A program made the translations under genes and the position numbers. This document shows positions 1-9,745 of a stretch of 64,000 nt of DNA, in pieces (position 1 is the first letter of the stretch; each line of letters begins with the position of its first letter). The notes beneath the pieces were generated by a model, which saw only the letters and a program-made list of their open reading frames with translations, did no database searches and was not told where the DNA came from. Origin of the DNA: Heterodera schachtii (Eukaryota > Nematoda > Chromadorea > Rhabditida > Heteroderidae); assembly GCA_023374025.1 (NCBI GenBank), contig SIJG01000026.1, forward strand, positions 410,018 through 474,017, in the 5' to 3' direction.

Positions 1-187
1 TTTAATGAGATAATAGGAAAATTTCATGAAATGCAATAGGATTGCCGCCCAAATTCCGAATTCTTTTTCGTCCCCCGGCAACTCGAAAATCAACAATATA
101 TTGTGTGGCTTCTTTTTTTAAGCGCCTCATTAGCACGAAAAAAGGCCCGCCCCCTTTCATTACAGCCACCGCCCACGGGGATGCCTA

Positions 188-424
188 CTAATTGTCCACG
201 CGCTGCATGCATTCGTTCATCGGCATCGCCTCCATCTTCACGTTGCGCCCGAAGCAATTGGTCAGCGGATGCGCGTCCCGCTGTTTGCCCTCAGCCGGCG
301 TCTGCGCGTACGCGTCCAACCCATGTGCGCACTCCAACTTGCACCCATTCTCCACCTGCTTGAAACCGTCGTCCGCGCACTTCGCCGCCTGAACGCACGT
401 ACACAGCAAAGTCTGCAAAACGGC
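188..424 (-). CDS. Terminal exon of a cysteine-rich (probably secreted) protein
   Basis: A minus-strand exon opens after a good splice acceptor (ccatttcag, just above 424) and reads 78 codons to a TAG at 188-190. The translation has seven cysteines (LCTC, KC, GC, EC, NC, EC) and is acidic and polar, as in small extracellular nematode domains. Codon third positions are rich in G/C, unlike the AT-rich surroundings, which supports real coding. The upstream exon(s) with start codon and any signal peptide should lie above 445 on the minus strand; I could not identify them with confidence. I do not recognise the family. Overlapping plus-strand frames are shadows. Confidence 0.5.
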   Translation of the reverse strand, partial: AVLQTLLCTCVQAAKCADDGFKQVENGCKLECAHGLDAYAQTPAEGKQRDAHPLTNCFGRNVKMEAMPMNECMQRVDN

Positions 425-877
425 CTGAAATGGAGGTTATTTTATTGGCCTTTATTGCGATTTGGAAAGTGCAAAAAAGGAAGCAAAAAAGGTAAAAAAT
501 TTAAAAGTTGGAAAAACAAAATCACCCAAAAAATGTTGATTAGTTTTACAGATTGAAGAAGGGGGAGGGGTTGTCCTTAAACGACACTGTCGAAATTTTG
601 AAAATTTAGTGTAATTGTGAGATTTTTATTTGGTCTTGTAAAATTGTGAAATCCTTGTCGAACATTGTGTACAGATTAAGGCAGTTTGATTGACAAAATG
701 CGAAAAGGAATTGAATTTCTTCAAAGTTTTCCCGGGATAATGGTCTATTTCGCACGAGAAAAAAAAGATTTTTTTGGTACTAGTCAGTTTTTCTCAATCT
801 TTCCAGAAATCCGTTAAAGCCGAGAGACAGTTTTGCACTTGGGCGCCCACGATTTTACACACACTATTTTCTTAATT
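425..877. other. AT-rich spacer, probable intron/intergenic
   Basis: Poly-A and poly-T runs with no convincing exon. It probably includes the intron upstream of the cysteine-rich exon. Confidence 0.4.
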
Positions 878-1018
878 CCGTTCTCTGTTTTCACTTTCCC
901 TTCTTATAAGCGGCAGAGACGCATACTTTTATGCGTCTTCTTATATAAAACAAATGCAACATTTTCATGCGTCTCTACCGTCAAAAGAAGTGACAATGAA
1001 AACAGAGAAAGGAAAATG
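878..1018. repeat. Short fold-back repeat (MITE-like)
   Basis: The left arm contains ttctctgttttcac and gagacgcata; the right arm holds the reverse complement (atgcgtctc ... aatgaaaacagagaa). The arms face each other across roughly 40 bp, giving a hairpin-forming palindrome. No target duplication was identified. Confidence 0.5.
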
Positions 1019-1141
1019 TAAAATTCTCTATCGTTATTTTTCGAGGCAAATTTGGTTCATTCTGAAAAACTCAATAGGCATGCATCATTGTATTTAAAGG
1101 TCATGTAAACAAAGAGATAACCAACCACCAGCAGACCCCTT

Positions 1142-1477
1142 TTAGATGTTTTTCTTTATGTTTTTGTTTTCCACTAAAGTGTCAGAAACCTGCTGTTGCT
1201 GGTTGTTCTGCTCCTCCTCCTCCTCATTGTTCACTGCAGGAACATTTCGCAACTGCCGCATCGGCTGCTGCCGCCCACCCGGCGGCGGTGGCGGCGGGAT
1301 GGCCAGTGCAGCAGCCCCTCCACCGCCTCCAGCAAAATGCTGGTTGTTGTTGTTGTTGTTACGGTGGTTGTTGTGGCGGCGACGGTTGCGGCGCTGTATC
1401 TCATTCATTTTCATTACAACACAACACAATATTAAAATTGCTGAGCACAACTCAAGCCAAATTTTTTTTTCTGTCAT
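1142..1477 (-). CDS. Small protein with N-terminal hydrophobic segment and low-complexity body
   Basis: An ATG at 1475-1477 gives 111 residues. Residues about 5-21 (IWLELCSAILILCCVV) are strongly hydrophobic after a Lys pair and could be a signal peptide or anchor. Then follow a basic Arg-rich stretch, an Asn tract, Gly and Pro tracts, and an acidic Glu/Gln tract near the C-terminus. The order of charged and polar tracts resembles secreted low-complexity nematode proteins, but trinucleotide repeats can make such a reading frame by chance. An extension from a TTG seven codons earlier is open but I prefer the ATG. No homologue recognised. Confidence 0.35.
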   Translation of the reverse strand: MTEKKIWLELCSAILILCCVVMKMNEIQRRNRRRHNNHRNNNNNNQHFAGGGGGAAALAIPPPPPPGGRQQPMRQLRNVPAVNNEEEEEQNNQQQQVSDTLVENKNIKKNI

Positions 1478-1854
1478 TTTCTTAAAAAACAATAATTTTT
1501 TTGTATGGAAAAATTAGGCATAGAACTCTCAAAACTGGCAGGGAATATAATAAATGGGATTAAAAAAAAAATTTTTTTTTCTCGGCAAACCCACGCCAAA
1601 CAAAATTCGCGTAGGCTCAATTCAAAAAAAAAGGCAGAAGGCGACCTCAAAAAGCGCAGCGTGCAATTAAATAATGGAATTTTCCTTTTTGTTATGTTAG
1701 GACTCAAGGGAAGGCGCAGAATATAAAACAAAGCACCTGGATATTTCAAATTTGCGATCCCGCTGCGGGATAGGAAGGACTTCCTGATAGATTTTACATA
1801 GATTTTCAAATGGCAAAAAAATTGGCTTAGATTATATATTTTAATAAGATTTAA

Positions 1855-1990
1855 GGGGTTTTGGGGTCGCTGTCTACGAACATGACATCCATTTCGGACT
1901 CCGAACCAGAATGTTGGAAAATTCGGGGTTCGGGGTTGGAAGCGTCGGGGTCGGGGTTGACAAATCGTTCGGGGTTCGGGGTCGGGGTTT
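1855..1990. repeat. Iterated GGGGTCGGGGTT word array
   Basis: Many direct copies of cggggttcgggg / gtcggggttgg within 130 bp. The same word array occurs at 6865-6975, so it is an interspersed repeat and not a gene. The flank ggggttttggggtcgctg resembles arms of fold-back elements at about 4750 and 49260. Confidence 0.7.
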
Positions 1991-2108
1991 TTCAATTCTT
2001 GCCTTATGGCATATAGTCAAAATTTATAAAATTTTTGCTTAAAAATATTTAAATTTCATAATAATAATTTCATGTGCTTTTTATTATTTTTTTATCATAA
2101 ATATTTGG

Positions 2109-2280
2109 CGCGCTGACAAAAGCACTACATGACAAAATCACTACTGACAAAATCCCTACATGACAAAATCCCTACTCAGCAAAAATTGACAAAATCCCTA
2201 CTCAGCCAAAAATGACAAAATCCCTACATGACAAAATCCCTACCCAGCAAAAAATGACAAAATCCCTACCAAAAACACCG
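2109..2280 (+). repeat. Left terminal array of outer MULE
   Basis: Seven or more copies of gacaaaatcc(c)tac, spaced by tgac/cagcaaaaat spacers. The right arm (5965-6112) is its reverse complement. The iterated word is a likely transposase-binding site. Confidence 0.8.
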
Positions 2281-2380
2281 ACAGTTAAAAAAGTTCTTTT
2301 TTCGAATATTTTTAAACCAAAAAAAAAGTGAAAAAAGCAGTAACAACGGGATAATGTGATGGGAAAAATAGGGTTTAATA

Positions 2381-3715
2381 TTAAAAAGGCGCATCAATCT
2401 TATCAATTTGCTTAATCATCTTCCGAATCGACATCGCTTTCACTTTCGTCCACTGTGTGGGAGCTGAACGAAAAGTCCCGTCCAAACTCCAACGGCGGTT
2501 ACGTCTCAATACGTCGAGAAGCTACAAACAAACAAAAATAAAGAAAGAAAATTTTAAACAAAAAACTTTTGAATGGCTGAACACCATAACAACAGCCGCA
2601 TCGTTTATGCGTCGCGTCCGACTCATACGTTGGTGCCCATCAGGTCAAAGGTTTCATCGGCAGTTCCTGCTCTGACATGTGCTCGCGTTTGGGATGGTTT
2701 CATTTGTGGGTTGTCTTTGATGGCCTGTTTGATCTGCGCTCTTCCAGTCTCTGCTGACTGTTGTGCCAAAGTCCGTCGCCAAGTTCAAGCTAAAAATGCG
2801 AGCATTTTTGAATCATTTTGGCCAATTTGGCACCTCCCCCCTTTTTTCCCCCACTTTTGTGCCGTCCCCGCCGGCCATCCCCTGCTGTTGCTGATGGACC
2901 GAAATGGAGGCACGCCGTGCACTGACGCCGCTCTGCTTTTTGAATTCTTTGCGGTAAATAGGCGGCAACTGCAGGCGGAATATTGAATTTACGGGCCGCG
3001 GCGGTGGCGCCATGACATTGGACGTAACTGGCGACAGTCTGTGGGGGGAGGGGGAGGATAGAGATGCCAAAAAATCTTAAAATTTTAAATCGCTAGAGGA
3101 TGGCACAGCCGGGCAAAACCCCCGGGCGATAGCCTTCCTCCGCTCTTCCCCCGTCTCTCCCTATCCGTTCGGCCACCTTTTTCTCCTCCGGCGTGGTATT
3201 TGGAGCGTCGCCCCCGCGGTGCCGACCAGGGCTGTGCGAAAATCACAAAAAAATTTTTTCGTATACGAAAACGAAACGAAAAAGTGCATTCGATACGAAA
3301 ACGAAACACGAAACGAAAAACAAAATTTTGAAAACCGAAACCGAAAACGAAACGAAAAAACTTTAGCGGACGAAAACGAAACACGAAACTCAAAAAGTGC
3401 CGAAAATGTAGGACGAAACGAAAACGACACGAAATTTCGTCCAGCCCTGGTGCCGACTCCGCGCCGCTTCCGCCCATGTCGGCCCCGCCGGCGGAGAATA
3501 GACTCTGCTGCTGCTGTCCTGTCATTATTTGTTCATCATCGAGACGTGCCGTCGCCCGGCATGTTTGTTGACAACAACTGAACTGATGGTTGCGCTCGAA
3601 TCTGAATCGTCAGTGGCAGCAGCTCGCATTTCTGCCTCCCGCACAACTGCTCGCTCCTCAACTACAATGCTGTCGTCTGTTGATGCAAATGCGTGGCCGT
3701 TTCCTCAAATTTAAA
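2381..3715 (-). pseudogene. Decayed MULE-transposase-type gene of the outer element
   Basis: Exons are readable from high to low coordinates. 3530-3715 is acidic and Ala/Ser-rich (TDDSIVVEERAVVREAEM). 3085-3525 starts MTGQQQQSLFSAGG and is interrupted by a hAT-type MITE. About 2815-3070 is Pro/Ser-rich. 2629-2789 contains AQIKQAIKDNPQMKPSQTRA and DETFDLMGTN. 2381-2521 contains LLDVLRRNRRWSLDGTF, then a stop. The last two exons join in phase through a gtatga donor and a ttgtttgtag acceptor. The W-x-x-DGTF motif is the start of the MULE transposase catalytic domain; the rest of the DDE domain is absent. The 2629-2789 exon needs a frame change near its start, so the gene looks broken. The inner MULE (3772-5870) sits immediately upstream. 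What the N-terminal exons do is unknown. Confidence 0.55.
3227..3449. mobile_element. hAT-type MITE, 223 bp, in the exon of the MULE gene
   Basis: Terminal inverted repeat CAGGGCTG / CAGCCCTG, internal iterated cgaaaacgaaac words, and a perfect 8-bp target duplication GTGCCGAC (3219-3226, 3450-3457). CAGGG ends and 8-bp duplications are typical of hAT elements. Element plus duplication add 231 bp (77 codons), so the minus-strand frame stays open straight through it. A partial second copy lies at about 10606-10815. Confidence 0.85.
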
Positions 3716-4027
3716 TTCTTTTCAAGGTGTTCACGGCAATTCATTTCAAGAAATTGACTCTTGCTCTAAATGGTAAAAACCCAACTCGTACTGCCCCAAC
3801 TCGTACTGGTACCCCGACTCGTACTAAGATTCCCAACTCGTACTAAGTTTCCCAACTCGTACTAAGATTCCCAACTCGTACTAAATTACCCAACTCGTAC
3901 TATTTTTCCCAACTCGTACTAATTTTCCCAACTCGTACTGTGCAACAAACAGAAATTTTATCACAAATTTTCACTATTTTCATTGAATTACCTTAATAAT
4001 TTTATTTTTTGTCTTTTTTACAAACAG

Positions 4028-5558
4028 ATTATAATATGGCATGCTTTAGTCAACGGATTGGCTCAAAATCAGTGATGCTTTCTGATCACACTGATAATTC
4101 AAATTTGTGCTACAAATGGACACGTGCTGGAATGGAACAGCTAACGGGGCTTCGTTATGTCTGTGCTGGGTGCCGGAAACTGCGTGATGCCAAACATGTG
4201 CCGAAGTAAACCCCATTGCCAACGCGAAAAGCAATGGTGATCAGTGGGTGGATGATGGACTTACGCACGCACACTTCTGTCAGCCAGTTGAGCGAGCGAA
4301 GGTCCAAGGCGAACAGGTTTTTTGAGTTTTTGCACTTTAATTTTAAAAAAACCAATTACATAATTCTAAACTGCAATTTTTATTTTTAAATTTTAGGAGA
4401 GGCGCAAAGTTCAGATGAGTTAGCAATGGGCTCGCGAGAAAACATGGCCTCAGCGAAAGTCCGCATTGATGTACGTGTCGTACAAAACTACATGAACATA
4501 AGCGAAGAAGAAAGAAACAAAATTTGCAACGAGGCATGCGGCAATGCAAAAGCAACAAAAAAAGTAAGCGTAAAGATTACAACGAAAAACCATTTCACAT
4601 CTTACAGGCGCTTTATCGCGCGCAAACAAAGCGCTTCATGAACGTCCGCACTCTTCAAGGACTGGCACAAAACAATTGTCGTGGGTACTTATGTGGTTTA
4701 GACCACATAAAATTTTTTTTGTTTTTATTGCATTATAAACATGCTTCCAGGGGTTTTCGGTGTCGCTAAGCGCGAATTTGAACTCAGATTAATAAAATTT
4801 CGGACCCATAAGCCCGAGTTCGAACATTTTTCGAATTTAATTTTTTCAAAAAATAATTGTTTTTTGCCGTCGCCTTCAGTTCGGGGTTAGGGGTTCGAAA
4901 TTTTATTAATCTGAGTTCAAATTCGTGCTTAGCGACCCCGAAAACCCCTGGAATCATGTTTATAATGTCTTATAAAAATCTTTTTTATGTGGTCTAAACC
5001 ACATAAGTAACTTGTCGTGCGCTGTGGATCACTCTCCGAGCAAGAAGCGCCGCACCGGAATCGCCATTCTACGACGAACTGCTTATGCGCTACTTGGACG
5101 ATGATCTGGCCATATTCGCGTCACCGCGACAAACCACATCAATTACTCGGTCGTTGGCTTGTGAATTTCCAGGTTAATAAGAATTTATTTCTTTCAAATT
5201 TGACTGTTTTGCTTAGGAGGTTAATCATGCAGAAGAAGAATCAGCTGTGTCAATTCAAGAGGGACGACAGCCACCATCTCAACCGTTGGCAGTCACCGCA
5301 GAAATAGATGCCAGCATCGCGCGTGAGAAGGCTGACATTATGGCATTTCTGGACAGCGATTACGAGGATGAGCAATTTACGGAGACATTGTCGCGCTACT
5401 ATGGGCGTATTGGACATTTGATTGGGTTCAATGTTCCTCCAAGAATAGAAATAGAAGAGCAGATAAAGGAGGCAGCAGCAATGGAAGAAGCGGAAGCGAG
5501 TCTCAATGAGAGCGGAATTTATGTTGTGCCAAATGATGAAAACCTCGATCCTTTTTGA
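4028..5558 (+). pseudogene. Zinc-finger (FLYWCH-like) gene carried by the inner MULE, disrupted
   Basis: After an acceptor (ttacaaacag) an exon from ATG 4036 reads a Cys/His pattern: YKWTRAG, YVCAGCRKL, then after one frame change near 4205 QWVDDGLTHAHFCQP. This W...C-x2-C...H-x-H/C layout resembles FLYWCH-type fingers that accompany nematode MULE proteins. A donor lies at 4317. The second exon (4397-4563, SDELAMGSRENMASAKVRID) and third (from 4608, ALYRAQTKRFMNVRTLQ) are separated by a clean 44-nt gtaagc...cttacag intron. A TA-target MITE (4688-5007) then cuts the frame. Beyond it are a fragment (YDELLMRYLDDDLAIFASP) and an acidic last exon 5217-5558 ending VPNDENLDPF. Frames do not join cleanly throughout, so I call it broken. 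No transposase DDE domain is visible. Confidence 0.5.
4688..5007. mobile_element. MITE, 320 bp, TA target duplication, inside the inner MULE gene
   Basis: Perfect terminal inverted repeat CTTATGTGGTTTAGACCACA (itself partly palindromic) flanked by TA at 4686-4687 and 5008-5009. Long inner arms (ggggttttcgg.gtcgctaagc ... gcttagcgaccccgaaaacccc) make almost the whole element a hairpin. The TA duplication suggests mobilisation by a Tc1/mariner-type transposase. Confidence 0.85.
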
Positions 5559-5964
5559 ATTTTTTTAATGAATTATTTTCATTTTACCGAATTTTGTGCA
5601 TTTTTATGGTTTTTATTATTTATTTTTTGCTGAATTTTGTCATTTCTTCGATTTTCGTGCATTTTTGTGATTTTAAAAAAATTTGAGCGATTTTTTGTTG
5701 TTCTTTTTTCCGTTTTTTGTTGCACAGTACGAGTTGGGTAATTTAGTACGAGTTGGGAATCTTAGTACGAGTTGGGAAACTTAGTACGAGTTGGGAATCT
5801 TAGTACGAGTCGGGGTACCAGTACGAGTTGGGGCAGTACGAGTTGGCCTAGTACGAGTTGGGTGTCGTCCGCTCTAAATACGTAGTGAATCATAAAACAA
5901 ATCTTAAGATAAAAAAATATGTTGCTCCCGTGCAAGACTATCAGAGCTGGCAAGTTTTGAAACT

Positions 5965-6112
5965 TGTCATTTTATCTGAGTAGGGATTTTATCGGGTAGG
6001 GATTTTGTCATTTTCAAGGTTAGTAGGGATTTTGTCATTTTTTGCTGGGTAGGGATTTTGTCAATTTTTGCTGAGTAGGGATTTTGTCATGTAGGGATTT
6101 TGTCGGCACACG
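5965..6112 (-). repeat. Right terminal array of outer MULE
   Basis: Inverted copies of the left array word (tagggattttgtcat), six or seven units, ending at 6112 next to the AAATATTT duplication. Confidence 0.8.
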
Positions 6113-6220
6113 AAATATTTTTGTATAGAATTAATTAAAAACACCTAAGGCATTTAAAATGGCCAATTTTCAGCGAAAATCTGTATAAATCTTTTTTTTT
6201 TTTTTTGTCTTTTTTTCGCG

Positions 6221-6440
6221 GCGCTCTTTTTCTAAAGACTTTTAGGAGAAATGGGCCCGATGGTGCCGATAGGCGCCGCCGGGAAAAATTTTGAAAATTT
6301 GGATGGGCCTGTTAACAGATTTTGTCCAAAAAATTATAGATTTTTTCGATTTTGAGCCAAATTTTTTTAAGAAAAAAATAGGTTTTTTTGTGGCGCCGGC
6401 GATGTCGATAGGCAGCGCCGGGCGAATTTTGAAATTTAAG
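6221..6440. repeat. Stem-loop module copies 1 and 2
   Basis: At 6262-6280 the sequence ggtgccgataggcgccgcc, preceded by a cgcggcgctc...ctaaagactttt leader, matches the interspersed GC-rich stem-loop found at 10048, 36730, 42651, 49070 and 56321. A degenerate second copy lies at about 6391-6425. Confidence 0.65.
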
Positions 6441-6679
6441 GTCTATTTTGTAACAGAGTTTCACCAAAAAATTTATGAATTTCTGATAAATTTTTATTTT
6501 TTTTCTTGTTTTTTGTAAATTTTCATGATTTAGTCAAAAAATTGAATTTTTATTCAAAAAAAGGAAAATTGGGTTCAATACGTCTATAAATTATGCCAAG
6601 GATGATTGATTTTAATGGGTATTTTTGGTAATCCTATTAATCATATAAAAATAAATGAAAAAGGAAGCAGTCAACTGGT

Positions 6680-6750
6680 CTCGAACTCATAAAAAAGTGT
6701 TATCAGTGTTGAAGCAACAACCACTAAACCACAAATATAGAAGAAAACAT
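6680..6750 (-). repeat. tRNA-like (tRNA-derived) fragment
   Basis: Read on the minus strand: tggtttagtggttg (A-box-like) and gagttcgagacc (B-box-like), 40 nt apart. The stems are too degenerate for a functional tRNA. It is more likely the head of a tRNA-derived element. Similar pieces are at 10243, 27717, 28655 and 34522. Confidence 0.45.
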
Positions 6751-6864
6751 GAGTAAAATTTATATTTCATTAAAATTTGTCAAGATGGTTAAAAAAATCA
6801 AATTTTGTATAAATGCTTTGCCTTTTCCCCCACAAAAATGTCATTCTTAGGGGTGTATATTTAA

Positions 6865-6975
6865 GCCCGACCCCGAGTCGGGGTTGAGGGTCGGGGTTGG
6901 AAGCGTCGGGGTCGGGGTTTACCCCGAAAATGGCCAAAAAAGTCGGGGTTCGGGGTCGGGGCGGGGTCGCAACCC
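6865..6975. repeat. Second GGGGTCGGGGTT array
   Basis: Same iterated word as at 1855-1990. Confidence 0.65.
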
Positions 6976-8000
6976 TAGATCAAATCACTACTTCATGGTG
7001 ACCTGAAAACCCTAAGATGGCTTGAATTAACGAACACTCATAGAACCACCAACCAAAGGCATTTTTGTAACAAATTTTGTGCTCTTTCTGTCCGTCATAT
7101 TCATTTTCTACGGAAGTACCAAAGCTAAGCTTAATTGTATTTTTCTGATTTTTTATTGCTCAACTCAAAAAGTTACAGTATTCTGAATCATCCATATTTC
7201 AAACTGTTAGGTAAACTGCAACTTAAAAATGACCTATTTTGAAAAAGAAAGGGGGCTGACGAAGTAAATGAAAAATGGTTGCTGAATTAACCTATTTTCC
7301 AAGTGATCGAAGCATACCTTAAATAGGGGATCATTGAAAAAGAAGGGCTTCGTAAAAGCAAAAAGAAGTTTGAAATTTTCAAAATGAATGAAATGGTCAA
7401 TAGACAATTTTTCGTAAGATTCTTTTAAAAACTTAGTCAATTTCTTAAAGAAATTTTAAAAAAAAAGTAAAAAAGTTGGCTACCACCATATGTGTTAATG
7501 GGGTCAACCCACTAAATAAAATAATTTTAGTTGTATTTTCTTTTCACATCACATTTTTAGGCGGCGCGCTTTTAAAAAACTTTTTCGGGAAGAGGGGGGA
7601 GGGCGGGTGGCCGGCGGTACGGATGGCGCAGCCGTGGAAATTTAGAAATTTTAAGCATTTCCTAATAGATTTAGTCCAAAAAATGAAAATTTCAAAAATG
7701 CAAAGTGAAACAACAAAACATTTTTTAGTCGTGGCATCACTGTAAACGTTCAGTTGGCTGTGCAGTAGAAGCTACCGAAACATGCGTGGCACCTGTGCTG
7801 CAGTCGGAAGCTGGTCGCTTCGCGAAGGCGCATGCATTGACATACAAAAATTGATCCGGTTGATAAAATGCCTTTTTTGACCCTAAATCTTATTTTTTGT
7901 CATTGATGTTCTTTATTTTAAAAATTTTTGGTCCTGTCCTAGAGCCACATTAGCTTTTCCACCTACTAGGATCTTCATTCCTTCAGTTAGAGAATACAAT
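6976..8000. other. No gene recognised
   Basis: AT-rich sequence. It includes a degenerate copy of the stem-loop module with its leader (gcggcgcgcttttaaaaaactttttcggga, about 7561-7635). The open frames here lack coding character. Confidence 0.5.
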
Positions 8001-8319
8001 TAGAGTAGCACGGGACCGGGATTTTTGACAAAAACCGGGACCGGGACTTACCGGGACTAGAAAAGTCGGGACCGGGACCGGGACCTCGATTTTCGTCCGG
8101 GACCGGGACCGCAAGAAAAGCCGGGACCGGGACCAACCGGGAATTTTCCCAAGAGAAAATTTTTTTGAAAAATTTTAAAAATTTTCGTGAATTTTGTTAC
8201 GAAAATTACCTAAATTCAAAAAGGTACCCATAAAATTTTTTGGAAAACATCCATCATAGGTCCCAGACTCAAAATCGCATAAAAACACTCTTTATAGGTT
8301 TTCTTAGATGCTGAAAACG

Positions 8320-8926
8320 GTGCTAGGTCGTTCCACAAAAAAGCTCAGTGTGGGCGTTCCACAAAAAAGCTCAGTGGTCGATAAAATTAAATAAATAAAT
8401 TTAATTATTCAATTCACAAAACACGGTGCCGTCCGGTTAACACTAATGTACGGCGGGACGCAAGTAATTTGCAAAATTTTAATTTTTCAATTTTTCACAT
8501 CACTTCTCGCCAATTTTCTCCATTTGTAGTAGACCTAGCCTGACGCCATTGATACCATTTTGTAGAGCTCATCTAGCTGTACAAAAAAGCCGCTGGTACC
8601 GGCAAGCTTAGCTTGAGTTAGCCATCGACAGGATCGGGGGCGAGGCTGAGAGTTCTCCGGCAGATGTGCCCGATCCATGACGGGCTCCAAGTGAATGGAT
8701 CAAGAACCGGACCCGGCCTGGGAGATAGCCCTTGAAAAACTGAACAAAAAATTGTTCTTAACCGGGCCGGTCCGGGTTCCGGATTAGGCACTTTTGGTGC
8801 CCCGAAGTGGTGCGTTAGGCTTCCGGAAAATGACCAATCAATCACTGAGCTTTTTGTGGATCGCCCACACTGAGCTTTTTTTGTGGAACGCCCACACTGA
8901 GCTTTTTTGTGGAACGACTCACCACG
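8320..8926. mobile_element. Nested MITE, about 607 bp, 10-bp flanking repeat
   Basis: Left end ctaggtcgttccac plus iterated acaaaaaagctcagtg words; right end is the inverted set (cactgagcttttttgtggaacgac). It is flanked by a direct repeat GCTGAAAACG (8310-8319 and 8927-8936), consistent with a target duplication of 9-10 bp. It interrupts one arm of an older inverted repeat whose intact partner is at about 9728-9800. Confidence 0.7.
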
Positions 8927-8936
8927 GCTGAAAACG

Positions 8937-9745
8937 CCTAAGCCATCAAAAAAACTGCGCGGCAAAGCGTTTAAACCGGTTTTTGAACCGGTTTAAATCA
9001 CGAAAATTTGCCTCAAAAATCAGCCAAAAAATCAATTTTAAATAAAAAATTTTGAACAAATTTGGTATCATTCGAAAGCTCTTAACGAGTTAAGTCTAAA
9101 AATCAAGGAATTAAGTCGAACCGACGCATGTTATGGGTCCTCAAAATCGTTAAAACTATTTTTAAACCAGTAGTCAAAAAAATGGGAAAAGAACGTCAAA
9201 TATAAAAGTTTAATTTAGCTTATTGCGCTAAAAAACCGCCGCACACTCGACTACGGCGGCCAGTAGGTGGGGCGAGACTACGGACTACGGAAGAAGTCCG
9301 CGCGTGATCCGCAGGCGGTTGACTGATTGGCGGGGGCCCTTCGGGCCCCCGCAGTCAACCGCCTGTGGCGCTCGTCAGACGTCTTCCTCCGCCCTCCGTC
9401 TCGCCCCACTACTTGCTCCGTCTTCGCATGCTCCCTTTTGCGAAATTTTGCTTTAAATTGTTATTCCCCGCTTATTATTTTTTGGTACTGAAGTGTCCAT
9501 TTTCACTGGGACTCAGTTGTCCAAGTGTTTAGATGGCATCGGTTCGACTTATTTCCTTGATTTTTAGACTTAGCCCGTCAAGAGCTTTCGAATGATACCT
9601 AATTTGTCTGAATTTGATCTTTTTAAAAGGTCAGGAGCCCCCCCTTTTCACTCAAATTTTCGAGTTTTAAACCGGTTTAAAAACCGGTTTAAACGCTTTG
9701 CCGCGCAGTTTTTTTGACGGTTTAGGCGTTTTCAGCACCTAAGAA
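8937..9745. repeat. Inverted repeat enclosing the GC-rich hairpin
   Basis: aactgcgcggcaaagcgtttaaacc followed by ggtttttgaaccgg at about 8950-9000 is mirrored by ccggtttaaacgctttgccgcgcagtt at about 9680-9712. The arms extend inward for about 200 bp each (atcaaggaattaagtcgaac is mirrored near 9545). Confidence 0.7.
9258..9416. repeat. Long GC-rich perfect hairpin with a UUCG-type loop
   Basis: Outer arms gtggggcgagac (about 9267) and gtctcgccccac (about 9398), and inner arms caggcggttgactg and agtcaaccgcctg, close on GGGGGCCC-TTCG-GGGCCCCC (9332-9351). The 160-bp block is far richer in GC than its surroundings. Transcribed, it would fold into an exceptionally stable stem-loop. It sits at the centre of a larger inverted repeat in a hAT-like element, so it is probably the palindromic core of a fold-back element; a structured RNA is an alternative. 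Confidence 0.75.

Larger units (their letters stand above)
3772..5870. mobile_element. Inner MULE, 2.1 kb, nested in the outer MULE
   Basis: Inverted terminal arrays of the word ccaactcgtact (about 3779-3945) and agtacgagttgg (about 5727-5863), with outermost ends beginning GG and reading acccaactcg. The flanks are a perfect 9-bp duplication GCTCTAAAT (3763-3771 and 5871-5879), diagnostic of MULE-type transposition. It lies just upstream of the outer element's gene and carries its own plus-strand gene (4028-5558). Confidence 0.88.
2107..6112. mobile_element. Outer Mutator-like element (MULE), 4.0 kb, with array-type terminal inverted repeats
   Basis: Both ends carry inverted arrays of the word gacaaaatccctac: about 2115-2275 at the left, and tagggattttgtc at about 5970-6105 on the right. 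The outermost bases also match imperfectly as an inverted repeat. The flanks carry a direct repeat AAATATTT (2099-2106 and 6113-6120), extendable to 9 bp with one mismatch; MULEs make 9-bp target duplications. The minus-strand gene inside (2381-3715) ends in an exon with the start of a MULE transposase domain (RWSLDGTFRSAPTQW). The element is non-autonomous now: the catalytic region is missing and other elements are nested in it. Confidence 0.8.

Noticed and set aside
1196..1517. Cys- and Leu-rich plus frames over the trinucleotide repeats
   Set aside because: Antisense shadows of the Gln/Asn/Gly/Pro tracts on the minus strand.
3161..3430. Phe/Arg-rich minus frames across 3161-3430 and similar plus frames at 10638-11012
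   Set aside because: They are translations of the cgaaaac word repeat of a hAT MITE.
8618..8965. A 115-residue minus frame with repeated KKAQCGRST
   Set aside because: It reads the iterated acaaaaaagctcagtg words of the nested MITE.
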